From NCBI GenBank assembly GCA_026692665.1, contig JAPLOF010000025.1, positions 31,944-95,943 on the forward strand: 64,000 nucleotides of DNA, read 5' to 3'. Origin of the DNA: Planctomycetota bacterium. Its GTDB lineage: Bacteria; Planctomycetota; UBA1135; GCA-002686595. Each line of letters begins with the position of its first letter. Position 1 is the first letter of the stretch. A model generated the notes under the pieces. It was not told the DNA's origin. It saw nothing but the letters and a program-made list of their open reading frames with translations, and did not search any database. This document shows, in pieces, positions 45,447 to 53,447 of this stretch. A program made the position numbers and the translations under genes.

Positions 45447-45558
45447 GTCTTCCTTCGTGCTCCTCGGGCAGGCGCGAAGCCGAGCAGCATGCAGCAAGCC
45501 GAGACGCGGCGCCAGGAACGCGCCCGCATTCACGGTCGTCCGCTGGCCGCTGCGAGCC

Positions 45559-48141
45559 TCAGCGCACGATCCGCGCCGTCTCGCCCGGCACGAGGCGCAC
45601 CGCGATGGTCTCGACGAGTTCGCCCGCGTTCCACAGCGTGATCGTCGCCGCGTCGCTCGGCAGCACGACGACCCCGCTCCGTCCGTTCGAGAGCCGCAGC
45701 TCGTCGTAGTTCGAGTAGCCGTCGGCGCGCGGGTCGAGGAACTTCACGGGACGACCCTCGTCGTCCGCTGCGCGGGCCGAGTCGGCGTAGGCAGCGTCCG
45801 CGATTTCGATTTCGACCCGCACGCGCGCCGAGACGACGAAGCGGTGGTTCGCGGGGTCGGCGACGTCCTCCACGGATGCGTAGGCCCAGCCGATTCCCTC
45901 GCCCGAGAGCTGGAACGAGACGTGCATCCGCGGCACGTCGACGAGCTCGAACGATCCATCGGCCCCGGTGCGCACGCTCTCGCCCTCGAAGAAGCGCGAG
46001 ACGTTCACGGTGCCGCCGAACACGCGCTCCTCAACGGACACCGGGGAGATGAAGGGCAGGATCGACACGTTCGCGACGGGGTCCCCGTGCTTCGTTACGA
46101 CGAGTCCGCGGATCTTCCGATGCAGAGCGAGCTCGTCGGGCGGCAGTTCGACGACCACGCCGCGCCGGCCGGCTTCGATCGGGTCCGTGATCGTGCCGTA
46201 GTGCAGCCGCGAGTCGAGCACGTTCAGCGTGTACGCACGTTCCTGCAAGCCCTGCAGCGCGAAGCGGCCCTCGGCATCGGTCACGACCCACGCGATCATG
46301 GCGTCCGGTTCCCGGGCCGGGCGCGCACTGTTGAACTGCCTCGCCCCATCCTTCGCGGGCAGGTCGGCCAGCGTGCTCACGGCGTCCTGAGGCAGGGGCG
46401 CGCCGCTCGCCAGGAACTCGAGCCGCACGGGCCGCGTACCGAGCACGCCGAAAGGTGTCGGGTCCGCGATCCACACGCGTGCGCCGGACTTCGGATCGCC
46501 GCGTTCGTCGACGACGCGACCCTCGATCGAGAGGCACGGTTCGCCGAGCACGATCTCGATCTCCGCGGGCCAGGCGCGCCGGCCGCGCTCGTAGACGCCC
46601 GGCAGGGATCCCGCCTCGACCGCGACGACGCGGGCCGCATCGTCGGAGCGCGCGAGGTCGATCGCGAAGGCGCCGCGCGCGTCGGTGCGCGCCATGGCGA
46701 GGCCCAGCGCGACTCGGGCGTCGGTGGCCGGCGAGCCGTCGCGGCGCACGACGCGGCCCTCGAGGGCGCGGCCCGGTTCACGCGGGACCTGGCTGAGGAC
46801 GAAGCGCAGACCGGCGAGGTCGGCCGACGGCGCATCGAGCACGGAGGCCGTGCGGTCCTCGCGCGTCGCACGCAGCACGGCGCCCGCGATCGCGGGGATG
46901 TGGGACAGCGCGAAGGCGCCGCGCTCGTCCGACCGGGCGTCGAAGCGCGTCACGGTCGTGGACTCGAGGGGATCCGAGAAGCGCCGCGCGAAGTCCTCGG
47001 GTAGTTGCAGCTCGACGCGTGCGTCCTTCAGCGGCTCGCCCCAGTCGCCCACGACGTCGCCGGCCACGTCGATGACCGGTGCGACGACCACCGTCAGGAG
47101 CAGCGTCGAGTCGCGCCGCCATTCCGCGGGCCGGACGGTGATCCAGTCCGGGTCCGCGCTCTCGATGCGCGCGCGCTCGGCCGCGAGCTCGAAGGCGGCG
47201 AATCCGGTCGCGTCGGACTGCGCGCGCACTTCGGATCCCGCGATGCGCACGGCGTGCCCCGACAGGGCGCGCGCCGAACCGTCCAGCACGCGCACTCGCA
47301 GCGTCGATTCCTGGGCGATGGCCGGCACGGCGCGGGGGGCGGGCTCGGTCGGCTGCGGCGCGGCGCGACGCTCGCTCGCGAGCACGGGATCGACGACTTC
47401 TGGCGCGGGACCGGTGGCCGTCCCCGCGGGCCGGTTGCGCGGCTCCGCTGGCAAGGAGACCGTCGCGCCCTGTTCCACCACGGCCTCCGTCCCACGTCCG
47501 AGCCACCAGGCCCCCGTCGCCGACAACAATCCGATCGCGATCCAAATCTTGACGTTCATGGCCAACGCTCCGATCCAAGGGACGTGCGCGACCGGTCGGC
47601 CGACGCAGAAAGGGGTCAGTGCCGCGACCCACGCGCTGCGATCGCCGTGGTGCTCACGGTCGAGTCGGACGCGCAGGAGATCGAGCCCGCGGTGAAGACG
47701 GCTCTTCACCGTGGCCACTTCCGCTCCCGTGCGCGCGGCGATCTCGCTCGGCGCGAGGTCCTCGAAGTAGCGCAGCAGGAGCGTCGTTCGGTACGGCTCG
47801 TCGAGCGCGAGCAGGTGATCCGCCATGCGCCGTTGGGTCTCGACGCGGCCGAGGAGTTCCGCCGTGTCCGGCGTGGACTCGGATCGGGCGTGGTCCCGCT
47901 CGCGCGCCGTCGCGTTCCGTCGCGCGCGGGATCGGTCGGCCGCGCGATTCCACATCGCGGCCCGGACCCAGGCCCGCCAGCGTCCCGGATCCGCGGGCGC
48001 CTCCTCGAGCGCAGCGACCGCGACGTCCTGCGCCAGGTCCTCGGCGGCGTGGACGTCGCGCACCAGCGACCGGGCCAGAGCGCGCATCCAGGCGACGTGC
48101 TCGAGGAGCAGCTCCTGGGTCGGATGGGCGGGTGTGCTCAT
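45559..48141 (-). CDS. ECF sigma factor fused to a membrane helix and carboxypeptidase-regulatory-like repeats
   Basis: 860 aa. Residues ~10-75 are sigma region 2 (HVAWMRALARSLVRDVHAAEDLAQDV) and ~105-160 region 4 (LALDEPYRTTLLLRYFEDLAPSEIAARTGAEVATVKSRLHRGL, the latter a helix-turn-helix). A single membrane helix lies at about 197-215 (IWIAIGLLSATGAWWL). The remaining ~640 residues should be outside and contain several CarboxypepD-regulatory/Ig-like units with the signature pattern GxVVDxxGxPxxxARV...T(D)xxGxFxL (for example VVDERGDPKSGARVW, VVTDAEGRFALQGL, GADGSFELVDVP). No separate anti-sigma gene is adjacent. The chain is continuous, so the outer domain may itself control the sigma part. 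Confidence 0.88.
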   Translation of the reverse strand: MSTPAHPTQELLLEHVAWMRALARSLVRDVHAAEDLAQDVAVAALEEAPADPGRWRAWVRAAMWNRAADRSRARRNATARERDHARSESTPDTAELLGRVETQRRMADHLLALDEPYRTTLLLRYFEDLAPSEIAARTGAEVATVKSRLHRGLDLLRVRLDREHHGDRSAWVAALTPFCVGRPVAHVPWIGALAMNVKIWIAIGLLSATGAWWLGRGTEAVVEQGATVSLPAEPRNRPAGTATGPAPEVVDPVLASERRAAPQPTEPAPRAVPAIAQESTLRVRVLDGSARALSGHAVRIAGSEVRAQSDATGFAAFELAAERARIESADPDWITVRPAEWRRDSTLLLTVVVAPVIDVAGDVVGDWGEPLKDARVELQLPEDFARRFSDPLESTTVTRFDARSDERGAFALSHIPAIAGAVLRATREDRTASVLDAPSADLAGLRFVLSQVPREPGRALEGRVVRRDGSPATDARVALGLAMARTDARGAFAIDLARSDDAARVVAVEAGSLPGVYERGRRAWPAEIEIVLGEPCLSIEGRVVDERGDPKSGARVWIADPTPFGVLGTRPVRLEFLASGAPLPQDAVSTLADLPAKDGARQFNSARPAREPDAMIAWVVTDAEGRFALQGLQERAYTLNVLDSRLHYGTITDPIEAGRRGVVVELPPDELALHRKIRGLVVTKHGDPVANVSILPFISPVSVEERVFGGTVNVSRFFEGESVRTGADGSFELVDVPRMHVSFQLSGEGIGWAYASVEDVADPANHRFVVSARVRVEIEIADAAYADSARAADDEGRPVKFLDPRADGYSNYDELRLSNGRSGVVVLPSDAATITLWNAGELVETIAVRLVPGETARIVR

Positions 48142-48207
48142 GGCTTCATCGTCTCCGGAGCCGAGCGCGCCCGATCGGTGGCAAGAACCCGGGAAAATCC
48201 GGGCCGC

Positions 48208-48690
48208 TCAGTAGCCGAGGCCGTTCTTCCGCAAGTGGATGCGCGGGTCGCCCTCGCGGGCGAGGTGCGCCTCCTCGGCGACCCCGAACAGGACGACGTG
48301 GTCGCCGGCGTCGTGTTCGCCCGCGATCCTGCAGTCGATCCAGGCCAATGCGTCTTCCAAGACCGTCAGCCCCGACTTCGTCCGGGCGACCGTCAGGCCA
48401 TCGAAGGGTCCGGTGCCCTCGGGCAGGCGCTTCAGGAACGGGCTCATGAGACCCTGGTCGCCCGCGCCCAGGATGGAGAGCGCGAAACGGCCTGTTTTCC
48501 GCAGATCCGCGAGCTGTTCGCGGTCGCGGGCCACGGCCAGGACGAGCGCCGGGGGCTCGAACGCCACCTGCTGCACGAACGAGCCGACGAAGGCGACCGG
48601 GGCTCCCTCACGCAAGGTGGAGACGATGTAGACACCCGACGGGACGCGCCCCAGGGCACGTGCGAGGGGGGTGGGTTCGGGGCGGGGCAT
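48208..48690 (-). CDS. Flavin reductase-like FMN-binding split-barrel protein
   Basis: 160 aa. Typical pattern of the flavin reductase family: LGRVPSGVYIVSTLREG, VGSFVQQVAFEPPALVLAVARD, FALSILGAGDQ, LAWIDCRIAGEHDAGDHVVLFGVAEEAHL. It probably supplies reduced FMN or acts as a small NAD(P)H:flavin oxidoreductase; the partner is not evident. Start chosen at ATG 48690; the frame is open upstream into the gyrA promoter region. Confidence 0.88.
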   Translation of the reverse strand: MPRPEPTPLARALGRVPSGVYIVSTLREGAPVAFVGSFVQQVAFEPPALVLAVARDREQLADLRKTGRFALSILGAGDQGLMSPFLKRLPEGTGPFDGLTVARTKSGLTVLEDALAWIDCRIAGEHDAGDHVVLFGVAEEAHLAREGDPRIHLRKNGLGY

Positions 48691-48913
48691 GAGGTCGTTT
48701 CGGGGCCAGGGAAAACGGCCATCCTGCGGCCTCGCGGTGCTGGATTCGAGGCCCGAAAATGCGGAGAATCCGCGGTCTGCCCCGGGCCTCCCAAACAGCC
48801 CGCGAGGGCCTCGCCGGACAGCCTCGGAAGCCCTCTCCCGGGGGGTCTCTCGCCCTGCGGCCCGCACGCCGCGCACCGCCCAGTACCGCATCGCACAGGC
48901 GCCGCGCCCACCT

Positions 48914-51505
48914 ATGACCGGACCGGACGACAAGAAGCCGAATTCGAACGCGGGCACGCCGCCGAACGCGGGCCGCATCACGCCGCGCCACATCGAGCGC
49001 GAGATGAAGGAGAGCTACCTCACGTACGCGCTCTCCGTCATCCACTCGCGGGCCCTGCCCGACGTGCGCGACGGATTGAAGCCCAGCCAGCGCCGGATCC
49101 TGGTGGCGATGAACGACCTGAACCTGGGTCCGCGCGCCAAGTACAGGAAGTGCGCGAAGATCGCGGGCGACACCTCGGGCAACTATCACCCGCACGGCGA
49201 AGCGGTCATCTACCCGACGCTCGTGCGCCTGGCGCAGGACTTCTCGCTGCGCTACCCGCTCGTCGACGGCCAAGGCAACTTCGGTTCGATCGACGGCGAT
49301 CCGCCGGCCGCCATGCGCTACACGGAAGCGCGCATGGCCGGGACCGCCGTCGAGATGATGGCGGACCTCGACCAGGACACCGTCGACCTCGAGCCCAACT
49401 ACGACGACACGCGGACGCAGCCGACCGTCCTGCCGTCGCGCTTTCCGAACCTGCTCTGCAACGGATCGGACGGCATCGCGGTCGGCATGGCGACGAGCCT
49501 TCCGCCCCACAACCTGGGCGAGGTGTGCGCCGCGATGCGGCGCGTGCTCGACGATCCGGCTGTGACGATCGCGGAGCTGTGCGAGATCGTGAAGGGCCCC
49601 GACTTCCCCACGGGCGGGATCGTGATGGGCCGCAACGGGATCCTCTCGGCCTACGCGACCGGCCGCGGGATCACGCGGCTGCGCGCGCGCTACGTGGTCG
49701 AGGACACCCGGACCAAGCAGCAGATCGTGATCACGGAGATCCCGTATCAGGTCCGCAAGCTGGCGATCATCGACAAGATCGTCGAGGTCGTCAAAGAGCA
49801 GCGCATCACGGGGATTTCCGACGTCCGCGACGAATCGGACCGCGACGGACTGCGCCTCGTGATCGAGCTGAAGAAGGGCGAGGACCCGCAGGTCATCGCG
49901 AACCAGCTCTTCCAGTACACGCCGCTCCAGCAGACGGTCTCGATCATCAACCTGGCGATCGACGATCGCCAGCCGCGCACGCTGACCCTGCGCGGGTTGC
50001 TCGACGCGTACATCAAGCACCGTCGCATCGTGATCCGTCGGCGGACGAAGTTCCTGCTGAACAAGGCCGAGGATCGCAAGCACATCGTCGAGGGCTTGCG
50101 GATCGCCGTCGACAACATCGACGAGGTCATCCGCATCATCCGCGCCAGCGCCGACCGCGAGGCGGCGCGCGAAGGGCTGCGCGCGGCGTTCGGGCTGTCC
50201 GAGCGCCAGTCCCAGGCCATCGTCGACATGCGCCTCGGCGCCCTGACGGGCCTGGAGCGCGAGAAGCTCGAGGCCGAGTACAACGAGCTCGTCGCGCTCA
50301 TCGCCGACCTGAACGACATCCTGGCGCGCGAGGAGCGCGTCACCGCGATCATCAAGGCCGACCTCGACGATCTCGAGAAGAAGTACGGCGATGCGCGCCG
50401 CACGGAGATCTCGTCCGAGGAGATCGACGGCAGCTTCGACATGGAGGAGCTGATCACCGAGGAGATGATGGTCGTGACCGTCAGCCAGGACGGCTACATC
50501 AAGCGCGTCCCGCTCGACGTCTACCGCGCCCAGGGTCGCGGCGGTCGCGGCATCAAGGGCAGCGAGGCCAAGGAAGGCGACGCGCTGAAGTCGCTGTTCG
50601 CGGCCGGCACGCACGACCACCTGCTCAACTTCTCGAACCTCGGCAAGGTGTACTGGCTCAAGGTCTGGCAGGTGCCCGAGGCCACCCGGACCAGCAAGGG
50701 CCGCGCGATGGCCAACCTCCTGCCGCTCGAGGCGGGCGAGGAGATCACGAACGTCCTGCGCGTCCGCGAATTCGACTCGGAATCGTGCGTGTTCTTCGCG
50801 ACGCGCGGCGGCACGGTCAAGAAGACGAAGCTCGAGAAGTACTCGCGTCCCAAGAAGGGCGGCATCCGCGCCATCCTCCTGGACGAGGGCGACGCGGTCG
50901 TCGGCGTGACGCTGACGAAGCCGGGCGACACGCTGATCCTGTGCTCGAAGGACGGCCAGGCGATCCGCTTCGACGAGAAGGCGGCGCGCGAGATGGGCCG
51001 CACGAGTTACGGCGTGCGCGGCATCAAGCTGCTCGGCGAGGACAAGGTCGTCGGCGTCGTCGTGGCGAACGACGACAGCGCCACGCTGATCACCGGGTGC
51101 GAGCAGGGCTACGGCAAGCGCTCGCTGGTCACCGAGTACCCGATCAAGGGCCGCGGCGGCCAGGGCGTCATCGACATCAAGACGACCGACCGCAACGGCC
51201 CGGTCGTGTCGGTCGCGCTGGCGCGCGGGGGCGACGACGTCCTCTTCATCACGCAGGGCGGCATGCTCGTGCGCACGCCAGTCACGGAGATCTCCACGAT
51301 CGGCCGCAACACGCAGGGCGTGCGCCTCGTGAACCTCAAGGACGGCGACAAGCTCGTCTCGCTCGAGGTCGTCAGCGAGGCCGACCTCGAGAAGTACGCC
51401 ACGGAAGCGCGCGAGCGCCCCGTGACGATCACGCCCGCCGCCGACGACGCTGCGAGCGACGCGGACGACGACGAAGAAGTCGACGACACCCGCGAGGAGG
51501 AGTGA
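48914..51505 (+). CDS. gyrA: DNA gyrase subunit A
   Basis: 863 aa. The catalytic Tyr is in PPAAMRYTEARMAG. The breakage-reunion domain starts with SYLTYALSVIHSRALPDVRDGLKP. The GyrA box in the C-terminal beta-pinwheel reads QGRGGRGIKG, which favours GyrA over ParC. The quinolone-resistance region reads NYHPHGEAVIYPTLVRLAQ, so the positions equal to E. coli Asp82, Ser83 and Asp87 are Glu, Ala and Pro. A short acidic tail (residues ~840-863) ends the protein. It lies far from gyrB (45 kb) and is followed five bases later by yqeY. Confidence 0.96.
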   Translation: MTGPDDKKPNSNAGTPPNAGRITPRHIEREMKESYLTYALSVIHSRALPDVRDGLKPSQRRILVAMNDLNLGPRAKYRKCAKIAGDTSGNYHPHGEAVIYPTLVRLAQDFSLRYPLVDGQGNFGSIDGDPPAAMRYTEARMAGTAVEMMADLDQDTVDLEPNYDDTRTQPTVLPSRFPNLLCNGSDGIAVGMATSLPPHNLGEVCAAMRRVLDDPAVTIAELCEIVKGPDFPTGGIVMGRNGILSAYATGRGITRLRARYVVEDTRTKQQIVITEIPYQVRKLAIIDKIVEVVKEQRITGISDVRDESDRDGLRLVIELKKGEDPQVIANQLFQYTPLQQTVSIINLAIDDRQPRTLTLRGLLDAYIKHRRIVIRRRTKFLLNKAEDRKHIVEGLRIAVDNIDEVIRIIRASADREAAREGLRAAFGLSERQSQAIVDMRLGALTGLEREKLEAEYNELVALIADLNDILAREERVTAIIKADLDDLEKKYGDARRTEISSEEIDGSFDMEELITEEMMVVTVSQDGYIKRVPLDVYRAQGRGGRGIKGSEAKEGDALKSLFAAGTHDHLLNFSNLGKVYWLKVWQVPEATRTSKGRAMANLLPLEAGEEITNVLRVREFDSESCVFFATRGGTVKKTKLEKYSRPKKGGIRAILLDEGDAVVGVTLTKPGDTLILCSKDGQAIRFDEKAAREMGRTSYGVRGIKLLGEDKVVGVVVANDDSATLITGCEQGYGKRSLVTEYPIKGRGGQGVIDIKTTDRNGPVVSVALARGGDDVLFITQGGMLVRTPVTEISTIGRNTQGVRLVNLKDGDKLVSLEVVSEADLEKYATEARERPVTITPAADDAASDADDDEEVDDTREEE

Positions 51506-51510
51506 CGCCC

Positions 51511-51954
51511 ATGGGACTCAAGGAAACGCTCGAAGGCGACGTGAAGAAGGCGATGCTCGCCAAGAACGAGGTCGTCCGCGACACGCTCCGGCTGCTGCTC
51601 TCCGAGTTCAAGCGACTCGAGGTGCAGGAAGGCCAGACGCTGACGCCGCAGATCGAGCAGGACGTCCTCCTGAAGGCCGCGAAGCAGCGCCAGCAGTCGA
51701 TCGACGAGTACGACAAGGCCGCGCGCCCCGACCTCTCCGCCAAGGAGAAGGCCGAACTCGTGGTGATCCAGGGCTATCTGCCGAAGGCCATGTCGGAGTC
51801 CGAGGCCAAGGCCGCGATCCAGGCGATCGCGGCGGAGCTCGGCCTCACGTCCAAGAAGGACATGGGGACCGTGATGAAGGCCGCGATGGCGAAGCACAAG
51901 GGGAGCCTCGACGGCAAGCTCGCGCAGAAGGTGCTGGGCGAGATCCTGACGTGA
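51511..51954 (+). CDS. yqeY: GatB/YqeY domain protein
   Basis: 147 aa. Opening LKETLEGDVKKAMLAKNEVVRDTLRLLLSEFK, split here as in other YqeY proteins, then VLLKAAKQRQQSIDEYDKAARPDL and IQGYLPKAMSESE and the ending KHKGSLDGKLAQKVLGE. The domain is shared with the tail of GatB and binds tRNA; the role of the free protein is unsettled. GGAGGAG inside the gyrA 3' end serves as ribosome-binding site. Confidence 0.93.
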   Translation: MGLKETLEGDVKKAMLAKNEVVRDTLRLLLSEFKRLEVQEGQTLTPQIEQDVLLKAAKQRQQSIDEYDKAARPDLSAKEKAELVVIQGYLPKAMSESEAKAAIQAIAAELGLTSKKDMGTVMKAAMAKHKGSLDGKLAQKVLGEILT

Positions 51955-51968
51955 GCGCGGGCGCGGCG

Positions 51969-51983
51969 GGGGTCCGCGACCCC
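51969..51983 (+). terminator. Hairpin after yqeY
   Basis: GGGGTC-CGC-GACCCC, a 6-bp stem with a 3-nt loop, flanked by further GCGC/GCGC pairing, 14 bases past the yqeY stop. GC-rich, no T-run. Confidence 0.4.
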
Positions 51984-52118
51984 GTTGCGCGCTTCGCCGA
52001 GAGGGCGGAGCGCGTGCGGATGCTCGAGGCGACGGCGCACGCGGACTGACTCCCGAACTCCACGGGGGCACCCGTTAGGATGCGGAGAGCCCGGCGTGCG
52101 CCGCGCGCTCGAACCCCG

Positions 52119-53447
52119 ATGACCCTCCGCCTCCTCGCCGTCGGCGACATCCACCTCGGCCGCAGCCCGGGCAGCGTGCCGGCCGGTGTCGCGCCGACGT
52201 CGGCCGATCTGGATGCGCTGGGCCCCCGTGCGGCATGGGCGCGGACCGTCGAGGCCGCGCTGGAACAGCGCGTACAAGCCGTGCTCCTCCTGGGCGACGT
52301 CGTGGACGACGAGGAGCACTTCATCGAGGGCTGGACGGCGCTGAAAGAGGGTGTGCAGCGCCTGCTCGACGCCGGGATCGAGGTCGCGGCCGTCGCGGGC
52401 AACCACGACGTGCGCGTGTTGCCCCGGCTCGCGCGCGCGCTGGACGGACTGCGGCTCCTCGGTGCTGGCGGGCGCTGGGAAGCCGTGGAGCTCTCGAACG
52501 GAACGGCGCGCCTCGTCGGCTGGTCCTACCCGACCGCTCACGCGGGGAAGGACCCGACGTTCGACGACACGTTCGAGGATCTGTGCCGAATCGACTGCGC
52601 CGGCCCGACCATCGGGCTCCTGCACGGCGACCTCGACGCGGCGCAGAGCCACTACGCGTGGTTCACGAGCGCGCGCCTCGCGACCTGCGGAGCGGATGCG
52701 TGGTTGCTCGGTCACGTCCACAAGCCGAGCTTCTCGCGCGGCGAAGCCGGGCGAATCCCGGTCGGCTACCTCGGCTCCTTGACCGGCCTCGACCCGACGG
52801 AGACTGGCCTCCACGGACCCTGGCTGCTGGCCTTCGAGGGCCGGAACCTCGTCGAAGCCCGCCACATCCCGCTCGCGCCACTGCGCTGGGAACGGATCTC
52901 GATCGCCGTGGACGCGTGGAGCGGGCCCGAGGATCTCGAGCCGGGCGTGACGAGCGCGCTCGTGGCGTTCGAGGAGCGCGAGCGCGCGAGCTTCGGCAGC
53001 GCGCGCGCCGTCGGCCTGCGCATCGACCTCGTCGGTCGCTCCCGATTCCACCGGGAGCTGCGCGCCGCGATCGAAGCGTTCGATCTCGAGAGGCTTCACG
53101 TCCCGCTGCAGGGGCGGACGTTCTTCGTCGACCAGCTCGTCGACACCGTCCGGCCGGAGATCGACCTCGCGGCGCTGGCTGGCGAATCGGATCCGCCCGG
53201 CCTGCTGGCGCGCCGTCTGCTGTGCCTGGACGCGCCGGCGTCGGACGAGGATGCCTTCGCCGAGCGCGCACGACTCCTGCGTCTCGCGCGCACCTCGCGC
53301 GAGAACCTCGTACGGCGCAAGGAGTTCGTCGCGCTGGGAAGTGCCGAGCCGAAGGACGATGACCTCGTCGACGAGTTGCGCGCAGCCGGCCTCGCCGCAC
53401 TGGAGGAGCTCCTCGAGAGCCGTCCGGGGTCGGAGGCGCGCTCGTGA
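52119..53447 (+). CDS. Mre11/SbcD-like exonuclease subunit (YhaO family)
   Basis: 442 aa. Calcineurin-like nuclease motifs: LLAVGDIHLG (DxH), LLLGDVVDDEEHF (GD), AVAGNHDVRVLP (GNHD), GLLHGDLD and WLLGHVHKPS (GHxH). These are followed by a ~200-residue C-terminal helical and capping region. The next gene is an SMC-like ATPase overlapping by four bases (GTGA), so the two likely form a Mre11/Rad50-type complex of the YhaO/YhaN branch. A TAGGAT element lies 37 bases before the start. Confidence 0.88.
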   Translation: MTLRLLAVGDIHLGRSPGSVPAGVAPTSADLDALGPRAAWARTVEAALEQRVQAVLLLGDVVDDEEHFIEGWTALKEGVQRLLDAGIEVAAVAGNHDVRVLPRLARALDGLRLLGAGGRWEAVELSNGTARLVGWSYPTAHAGKDPTFDDTFEDLCRIDCAGPTIGLLHGDLDAAQSHYAWFTSARLATCGADAWLLGHVHKPSFSRGEAGRIPVGYLGSLTGLDPTETGLHGPWLLAFEGRNLVEARHIPLAPLRWERISIAVDAWSGPEDLEPGVTSALVAFEERERASFGSARAVGLRIDLVGRSRFHRELRAAIEAFDLERLHVPLQGRTFFVDQLVDTVRPEIDLAALAGESDPPGLLARRLLCLDAPASDEDAFAERARLLRLARTSRENLVRRKEFVALGSAEPKDDDLVDELRAAGLAALEELLESRPGSEARS

